Of a stretch of 9,367 bases of DNA, positions 5,172-9,367 are shown one piece after another. The notes under the pieces are model-generated. The model was given only the letters and a program-made list of their open reading frames with translations. It did not search any database and was not told the DNA's origin. Source of the DNA: Ruminococcus sp. (GTDB taxonomy: Bacteria; Bacillota; Clostridia; Oscillospirales; Ruminococcaceae); contig DYCW01000078.1 in NCBI GenBank assembly GCA_019417865.1, forward strand, positions 1 through 9,367. Reading direction: 5' to 3'. Within the stretch, counting starts at the first letter, position 1. Each line of letters begins with the position of its first letter. A program made the translations under genes and the position numbers.

Positions 5172-6071
5172 CTATTCGGTTGGATTGTCCGTATGATTGG
5201 ATGTTTCCTCCGTATGCCCTGGCATACGAATCGGTCGATTATAAGGATACGCTCCCCCACGATGCTGCTGCGGCGGTGTGGGCGGTACCTGCGGCGGCGG
5301 AATATACGGCTGTTGTACCGGCTGCTGCTGCGGTTCATATGCCTCCTGCACGGGAGACTGTCCATATGACGCCGGTTCCAATGGTGGAAATTCCTCCTGT
5401 ACCGATTCCGGCATCGGCTCTACAATCTGTTTCTGTCCCGACTTCTGTCTCTTTTTTGGTATTTCCGGCTTTGACTTTGGTTCATTCTCCTTCGGTAAAT
5501 ACCGCAATGCCAGCGTCATGCAAATCATACCGCCATAAAATGCCGCCTCATTCGTCAGAAAATGCAGCCAGCGGGTATGCTTTACCGCATCTGTCAGATA
5601 TCCCTCCATCTTCAACTCCAGTAAGGCATCCTGTAACTCCATGAATGACATGGCAAACGGAATCAGAATGGCTATGATCTCCAAACCCTTCAGCATCCAG
5701 ACTGCCCACTGGGGATACCGTCCAATCAACAACAAAAACAACGGGACTAACATGGCAATCTGATAATACACAATCTCTGACGGCAGTGCTGTTCCCTGCC
5801 CGCCCTGTAACTCTGACCACCGTTGTAACACCCCGCCGTAAACATAACAAACAGCAGGTATAATACAAAGCCACGGAAAATACCGCATTGCAATCACACC
5901 AAGCAGTGCCATGATTCCGCCGGCAGCAAGAAACAGATAATATTCCAGTGTCATCGGATAGAGTGGATCCCGCATTCGCTGAATCATACCGATACAGAGA
6001 ATCAAACCAAATAACGCTGTCAGAATGGGAAACAACGAACGGCGGGAAACGGAAACACGCAATCGTTCCAT
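5172..6071 (-). CDS. Six-helix membrane protein with Pro/Gln-rich tail
   Basis: Function not recognised. The 299-residue protein has about six hydrophobic helices (about 12-30, 41-62, 65-82, 102-117, 121-142, 172-190). A basic start (MERLRVSVSRR) and an even helix count place both ends in the cytoplasm. The tail (191-299) is low in complexity: a basic stretch KKRQKSGQK (206-214), then acidic, then Pro/Gln-rich (EPQQQPVQQPYIPPPQVPPT, 246-265), likely disordered and a possible docking site. AAGGGGG overlaps the stop of the gene upstream, 12 bases away, so it is translated in the same operon. It is the last gene before the shared terminator. Plus-strand open frames over its tail are shadows of the repetitive codons. 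Confidence 0.8.
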   Translation of the reverse strand: MERLRVSVSRRSLFPILTALFGLILCIGMIQRMRDPLYPMTLEYYLFLAAGGIMALLGVIAMRYFPWLCIIPAVCYVYGGVLQRWSELQGGQGTALPSEIVYYQIAMLVPLFLLLIGRYPQWAVWMLKGLEIIAILIPFAMSFMELQDALLELKMEGYLTDAVKHTRWLHFLTNEAAFYGGMICMTLALRYLPKENEPKSKPEIPKKRQKSGQKQIVEPMPESVQEEFPPLEPASYGQSPVQEAYEPQQQPVQQPYIPPPQVPPTPPQQHRGGAYPYNRPIRMPGHTEETSNHTDNPTE

Positions 6072-6083
6072 ATACTCGCCCCC

Positions 6084-6743
6084 TTATTCTGTCGGCTGCT
6101 GGTCAGCAGCGGTATCTTCCTGTAGAATATACCACAGACCATCCACTTGAATCAATGTGGGCGAGAGGATCTCCGTTATCGTATCCTCACTGCCCTTCAG
6201 CGTACGTTCCACTTGTAGTGTGACCGCATCCTCCGCATGAACTGTATCTGCTCCAAGCATTTCGTTCATATCCTCTGTCCATTCCGTCAGAAACTCGTCT
6301 GACTGTTCTGACATACCGGTAATGGAAAAGGAAACTGAGACATCTGTCCCACACCGTTCCCGCCAGTCTGCCATCGTATCTGCAATCGCCTGCTGATAGG
6401 TGTTCACGACATCCTGTTTTGTTTTTCCATAGTGTTCCATATAATACGTCCAGTATGCCGGTGGTGCCATGAGGCGATACAGCATTTCTGGATCATTCTT
6501 TACAAATGAAGTATAATACTGCGACATCAGTGACTGATAAGTGTCAGGTGCCTGATCGGCACTGACCGCATCTGCATCCGTTGTTTTTGCTGTATCAGAG
6601 CTGTCCAAATCAGAAGACAAAACAGTCGTATCAGACGGCTCCTTTTGCAGAACATCCGGCAGTACCGTGGCACAAATGCCGCCGGCTGCTGCCAACACCA
6701 ATATCAAACCGCCGATCAGCAGTCCTTTTTTTTGTATTGCCAT
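6084..6743 (-). CDS. Membrane-anchored outer-domain protein
   Basis: Function not recognised. The 219-residue protein has a short basic start (MAIQKK), one membrane helix (7-29), a Ser/Thr/Asp-rich linker (about 36-66) and an outer domain. That domain begins with a helical YQSLMSQYYTSFVKNDPEMLYRL pattern (69 onward) and ends with VTLQVERTLKG (174-184) and DGLWYILQED (201-210). A helical start followed by beta strands and a closing W-Y resembles small NTF2-like (DUF4878-type) domains; this is inference. The outer region resembles those of the two zinc-ribbon membrane proteins upstream, but the ribbon is missing. The AGGAGG (6762-6757 on minus) is 13 bases from the ATG, longer than usual. The spacing to the upstream gene is 27 bases. 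Confidence 0.78.
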   Translation of the reverse strand: MAIQKKGLLIGGLILVLAAAGGICATVLPDVLQKEPSDTTVLSSDLDSSDTAKTTDADAVSADQAPDTYQSLMSQYYTSFVKNDPEMLYRLMAPPAYWTYYMEHYGKTKQDVVNTYQQAIADTMADWRERCGTDVSVSFSITGMSEQSDEFLTEWTEDMNEMLGADTVHAEDAVTLQVERTLKGSEDTITEILSPTLIQVDGLWYILQEDTAADQQPTE

Positions 6744-6770
6744 TGTTTCAATGATTCCTCCTGTCTTGTC

Positions 6771-7535
6771 TTACCAAAGGTCATAACCATCATACTCGCA
6801 GGCATATTCCACCTGTTCCATGGCATCCATACAGTACCACTTTGTGCCGCTTTTGAACAGCGTCAGTGTAACACTGTCTGTAATGTTTTGGTTATCGCCG
6901 GTCGTAGAAATCCGAACATTCGCCAATACCACCTTGTCGAGTGACATCGTAACATTATATTGTTCCAAAAGTTTGGTTTCATATTCGGAAAGGGTTTCAT
7001 CATCCGTATATGCAGTCGTCTCATCCCGTTCATAGGCAAATTCAATATCGGCACCAAGATCGTCTTCCATCTGTTCTTTGGCATATTGGAAATAGCCGTC
7101 CAGACAATCCCGGATTTCCTTGCGGTTCATACTGTACTGACTAGAGAGTTTGGACAGAAACGTATCTGGTACAATCTCACAATAGCGTGTGCCGCTCATA
7201 GAACCTCTGCCGCTGACATAACGGCGGATGACTGCCCGATAGCCGCTGAAGAACAGAAAATAACCACTCACCAGCAAAATCAACACCAACAGCACACAGC
7301 CAAGCACGATCCAGCGATGCCGTCTGCTGGCACGTTCGATTCGTTCATAGCGTGCCTCCGGCGGTTCCACCTCCGCAGCGGATTCAGACTGCTGCACCTG
7401 TTCTGGTGTACGGTAAGTGCTCTTCGACCCAGCAAACGGTGATGCCTGCGTCTGACCAGAACGCACGGGAATCCCACAGTTGGGACATTTCTCTGCCCCC
7501 TCTGGCAGCTCTTGTTCACAGAATTTACATTTCAT
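6771..7535 (-). CDS. Zinc-ribbon membrane protein with outer domain
   Basis: Function not recognised. The 254-residue protein starts with a zinc ribbon (C3, C6, C17, C20; MKCKFC and KCPNCG), then a charged linker (about 24-72), one membrane helix (75-97) and an outer domain (98-254) with VTLTLFKSGTKWYCMDAM near the end. Ribbon inside, single helix, folded domain outside is the layout of TcaA/YvbJ-type proteins, where the ribbon may sense or dock cytoplasmic partners; the comparison is by layout only. The ATG at 7535 is preferred because AAAGGAAGG lies 9 bases upstream and the ribbon starts at once; the longer frame from 7583 crosses a leader hairpin. It is the first gene of a three-gene unit with its own promoter. 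Confidence 0.85.
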   Translation of the reverse strand: MKCKFCEQELPEGAEKCPNCGIPVRSGQTQASPFAGSKSTYRTPEQVQQSESAAEVEPPEARYERIERASRRHRWIVLGCVLLVLILLVSGYFLFFSGYRAVIRRYVSGRGSMSGTRYCEIVPDTFLSKLSSQYSMNRKEIRDCLDGYFQYAKEQMEDDLGADIEFAYERDETTAYTDDETLSEYETKLLEQYNVTMSLDKVVLANVRISTTGDNQNITDSVTLTLFKSGTKWYCMDAMEQVEYACEYDGYDLW

Positions 7536-7717
7536 GCAGTTTATCCTTCCTTTCGATGCGTTGGCTGCATCTGCCGCAGCCAATGATTCTTTTGATCCAA
7601 TCCCCGCACTGGCAGAGCACTGCTTCTTTTCCCATCCCTATAAGCGAAACTGTCCCCCACCCACACGGTTCAAGCGTTGGTGGAGGACAGCGTGTGCGTC
7701 AAACAGAATATCATACA
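7536..7717 (-). other. Structured 5' leader of the 254-aa gene
   Basis: About 180 bases lie between the expected transcription start and the ATG, long for this compact cluster. Two hairpins can form. The first has arms 7651-7661/7679-7689, 11 pairs with one mismatch (TGTCC-c-CCACC with GGTGG-a-GGACA). The second is a perfect 8-base stem, TTGGCTGC (7561-7568) with GCAGCCAA (7576-7583), 7-base loop, just ahead of the ribosome site. No T-run follows either. I match it to no known riboswitch or RNA family. Confidence 0.4.
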
Positions 7718-7723
7718 AGTTTC

Positions 7724-7753
7724 ATTATAACAAAAAATCCTGCAAACTGTCAA
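7724..7753 (-). promoter_or_regulatory. Sigma-A promoter of the three-gene unit
   Basis: On the minus strand, TTGACA (7753-7748) and TATAAT (7729-7724) are exact consensus boxes with an 18-base spacer, plus a TGT extension before the -10. It lies 52 bases after the stop of the 294-residue gene, so the 254/219/299-residue genes can be transcribed on their own. No clear terminator is seen between that stop and this promoter, so read-through from upstream is also possible. Confidence 0.85.
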
Positions 7754-7805
7754 CGATCATTTCCGTTTCCTCTAAAAAATTCTCAAAAAAGTAACGTCCC
7801 ATCCA

Positions 7806-8690
7806 TTACAGCGAATCCTGTAACCCCAGCAAATCGGTATCCAGTACATACCAGTTACCATCATACCGATAAATGTAGCATTCACATTCCTCTGATTCTC
7901 TTCCCTTAGAACCTTTTATGGAAAGTGTATAATCCACTGCGTAAACCTTTTTTACTTCCTCTTCCAATGACAGGTTTCCAAACCAACTATTAAACCGCTT
8001 CCGTTCCGATGCATCCAACTTGTCAATCTCATCGAATTTCACATGGATATGATACTTCTCCCCGTATCGTGCTTCTGCACGGGTGTGCAGTTCCTGAATA
8101 TACCGATCCATAAATTCTGTGGTTGTAAAAACTTGCCCTTCTGCCTCTTCCGGAAACATACAAGCCACAGCAGAGTCGGTATTCTGCCGTTCCACCTCGT
8201 ACCACATTTCCTTCAAAGCAGACTTATAGCTGCCGCCAACAAATAGGCTCATTACAATACCGACAATGATCAGGCATCCAACCGCAATCAAAAGAATGCC
8301 GAGGATGGTTCTGCCGGATGGTTTCCGATTCTGTGGTGACATGACTGCGACAGCCTGAACACCTGCCTGCTGAATGCCGCCCTGTGTCGGAACAGGATTT
8401 CCAAACGGCGGAGCAGTATGAGGCGGTTCCGCATGGTGGACAGAAGAAATAGGATGTTCTTCTGTCATGGTTGGCGGTATCGGAGATACCGATTGTTCGG
8501 GCATGGGATTTGCCGTCGACATGATGGATGGTTCCGGTACGGGATTTCCCACTGGTGTTGCTGGCTGTTCTGATATGGACTGTTCCACTGGCATCACTGG
8601 CTCTGTTGATTTCTTTTCCACTGGCATACCGCAGTAATAACAAAAACGATCCTCTGGCTGCAGCGGCGTGCCGCATTTGGTACAATTCAT
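7806..8690 (-). CDS. Zinc-ribbon membrane protein with Pro-rich linker
   Basis: Function not recognised. The 294-residue protein opens with a zinc ribbon of the same spacing as in the 254-residue protein (C3, C6, C17, C20). A long Pro/Ser/Thr-rich linker (25-122) follows, with loosely repeated units such as GNPVPEPS (48-55), ANPMPEQS (60-67) and GNPVPTQ (97-103). Then come one membrane helix (about 127-151) and an outer domain (152-294) ending YRYDGNWYVLDTD. Layout and ending match the 254-residue neighbour, so the two are probable paralogues or carry related domains. AAAAGGAG lies 6 bases before the ATG; the gap to the upstream gene is 21 bases, so both form one unit. Confidence 0.85.
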   Translation of the reverse strand: MNCTKCGTPLQPEDRFCYYCGMPVEKKSTEPVMPVEQSISEQPATPVGNPVPEPSIMSTANPMPEQSVSPIPPTMTEEHPISSVHHAEPPHTAPPFGNPVPTQGGIQQAGVQAVAVMSPQNRKPSGRTILGILLIAVGCLIIVGIVMSLFVGGSYKSALKEMWYEVERQNTDSAVACMFPEEAEGQVFTTTEFMDRYIQELHTRAEARYGEKYHIHVKFDEIDKLDASERKRFNSWFGNLSLEEEVKKVYAVDYTLSIKGSKGRESEECECYIYRYDGNWYVLDTDLLGLQDSL

Positions 8691-8711
8691 AGAAAACTCC
8701 TTTTCATTGGA

Positions 8712-9182
8712 TTACAAACGCTTCTGTCCGCATTGATTGCAAAATGCAAAATCCGCCGATAAAATTTTTCCACAGTTTGGACAAGTCCATGTTGCAGGCG
8801 GCTCTATTTTTGCACCGCACTGATTGCAAAAAACAGCATTGGCTGCCAACGATGCCCCACACTTTTGACAGGTAAGACCACTATCTGTTCTGCCTGCCGG
8901 TGCTGCGGTTTCCTTGGCATGCGGAAGCTGCTCCTGATAATTCTGTATCCGCATCTGACAGTTCTGTATTTCCTGTATGAGTTGGGCAAATACAGGATCT
9001 GGTTGGCTGCCGAACTGCTGCACATACATCTCTCCGACCTGCTGGTACAATTCTTTACAATGCCGCTGCTCCTCCCGAATCATATTGTTCAGGCGAATGG
9101 ATTCTGTCGAACTCTTTGTTTTTTCTACTGCGGTTTGTCCAAGATTGGTAATTTTCTTTCCAATATCCTCAAAAAATGGCAT
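8712..9182 (-). CDS. Soluble coiled-coil protein with two zinc ribbons
   Basis: Function not recognised. The 156-residue protein has a helical, probably coiled-coil half (about 1-90, including RLNNMIREEQRHCKELYQQ from 30 and the IQEIQNCQMRIQNYQEQ stretch from 69). It is followed by two tandem zinc ribbons, C105/C108/C119/C122 and C134/C137/C148/C151, each with the FCNQCG ending. There is no membrane helix or signal peptide, so it should stay in the cytoplasm. It is first in the cluster, with AAAGGAG 6 bases upstream and a promoter just before. Since later genes put similar ribbons on the inner face of the membrane, an adaptor role is possible but unproven. Similar coiled-coil/zinc-ribbon proteins are common and uncharacterised in Clostridia. 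Confidence 0.85.
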   Translation of the reverse strand: MPFFEDIGKKITNLGQTAVEKTKSSTESIRLNNMIREEQRHCKELYQQVGEMYVQQFGSQPDPVFAQLIQEIQNCQMRIQNYQEQLPHAKETAAPAGRTDSGLTCQKCGASLAANAVFCNQCGAKIEPPATWTCPNCGKILSADFAFCNQCGQKRL

Positions 9183-9223
9183 ATGATACTCCTTTCTATC
9201 GTTTTACAGCATTAGATAGTATC

Positions 9224-9252
9224 ATTATAACAAAACGCATACAAAAAAGCAA
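9224..9252 (-). promoter_or_regulatory. Extended -10 promoter of the zinc-ribbon cluster
   Basis: On the minus strand, TATAAT (9229-9224) has the TGT extension before it and a weak -35, TTGCTT (9252-9247), at 17 bases. The leader to the ATG at 9182 is about 35 bases. The 14 bases at 9222-9235 are identical to 7722-7735 in the second promoter. Confidence 0.7.
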
Positions 9253-9275
9253 GCATTTTTTGAAAACAGAGCACG

Positions 9276-9299
9276 GAAATCCATTTTCGGATTTCTTTT
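9276..9299. other. Small hairpin next to repeat copy 2
   Basis: GAAATCC (9276-9282) pairs with GGATTTC (9289-9295) around a 6-base loop, followed by TTTT on the plus strand. No plus-strand gene is present for it to terminate; it may be a weak terminator or part of the repeat edge. Confidence 0.3.
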
Positions 9300-9305
9300 G
9301 GAAAA

Positions 9306-9367
9306 CTTGTCTGAATCGTCCGGCAGATTCGCTACGCTGTCTGCCTGTGACCGCTGTCCGCCCTGTT
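9306..9367 (+). repeat. Dispersed repeat, copy 2, cut by window end
   Basis: It matches 119-180 in 61 of 62 bases, in the same orientation, and runs to the last base. A looser match starts some 15 bases earlier (TTTCTTTTGGAAAA beside TTTCTTAGGGAAAC). It sits upstream of the minus-strand cluster in non-coding sequence. Ending inside a repeat is what a short-read assembly break looks like. Confidence 0.85.

Noticed and set aside
5278..5538. Plus-strand Gly/Cys-rich open frame resembling a small peptide
   Set aside because: Its composition comes from reading the CTG/CGG-rich complement of the Pro/Gln tail; it lies wholly inside the minus-strand gene.
5162..5644. Plus-strand open frame of 160 codons, rich in Pro, Ala and Val
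   Set aside because: It mirrors the repetitive Pro/Gln codons of the minus-strand six-helix protein, overlaps the bidirectional terminator and has no ribosome site.
7536..7583. Longer N-terminus for the 254-residue zinc-ribbon protein
   Set aside because: It would start inside a leader hairpin with no ribosome site, while AAAGGAAGG correctly precedes the ATG at 7535.
1..9367. Circular molecule (plasmid or phage) suggested by the same 62 bases near both ends
   Set aside because: The end copy matches 119-180, not the first bases, and differs at one position. The start is an adapter, and the content is chromosomal (spoVA, gpr, parS).
1..9367. tRNA, rRNA, CRISPR array, insertion sequence or phage genes
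   Set aside because: Reading both strands shows no tRNA-like cloverleaf, no regularly spaced direct repeats, and no transposase, integrase or phage protein.

Overview
The window looks like chromosomal DNA from a spore-forming, probably gut-dwelling Clostridia member (Oscillospiraceae/Ruminococcaceae-like). This rests on a spoVA sporulation operon, the spore germination protease gene, strong AGGAGG-type ribosome binding sites, and mid-GC codon use. The taxon is an inference; no rRNA or other phylogenetic marker is present. The first 17 bases are the Tn5/Nextera mosaic end left by library preparation. The last 62 bases repeat an element found near the start, so the piece is most likely a metagenomic or draft contig broken at a dispersed repeat.

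Plus strand, left part. Positions 1-433 hold adapter, a repeat and a set of short hairpins, with no convincing gene. Next come a cytidine deaminase (cdd, 434-823), a terminator (944-984), and a two-gene ECF sigma factor / membrane anti-sigma operon (1055-2111) whose coding regions overlap by 11 bases, then a second terminator (2163-2200).

Plus strand, sporulation block. A good match to a sigma-F/sigma-G promoter (2201-2229) precedes spoVAD, spoVAE, spoVAC and gpr (2253-5103). The gene order D-E-C is not the usual C-D-E. SpoVA proteins move dipicolinic acid into the spore and out at germination; Gpr degrades the small acid-soluble proteins that coat spore DNA, so the block joins spore filling with outgrowth. 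An exact 16-base parS centromere site (3660-3675) lies between spoVAE and spoVAC. A degraded copy of the dispersed repeat lies between spoVAC and gpr.

Minus strand, right part. A bidirectional terminator (5124-5163) separates gpr from five converging minus-strand genes (9182 down to 5172) in two transcription units. In transcription order they are: a soluble coiled-coil protein with two zinc ribbons; two proteins with the layout zinc ribbon, linker, one membrane helix, outer domain; a similar membrane-anchored outer domain without the ribbon; and a six-helix membrane protein with a Pro/Gln-rich tail. The two units start from promoters sharing a 14-base core. I do not recognise a named system here; the layout resembles the TcaA/YvbJ type of zinc-ribbon membrane protein and suggests an envelope-associated complex of unknown function.
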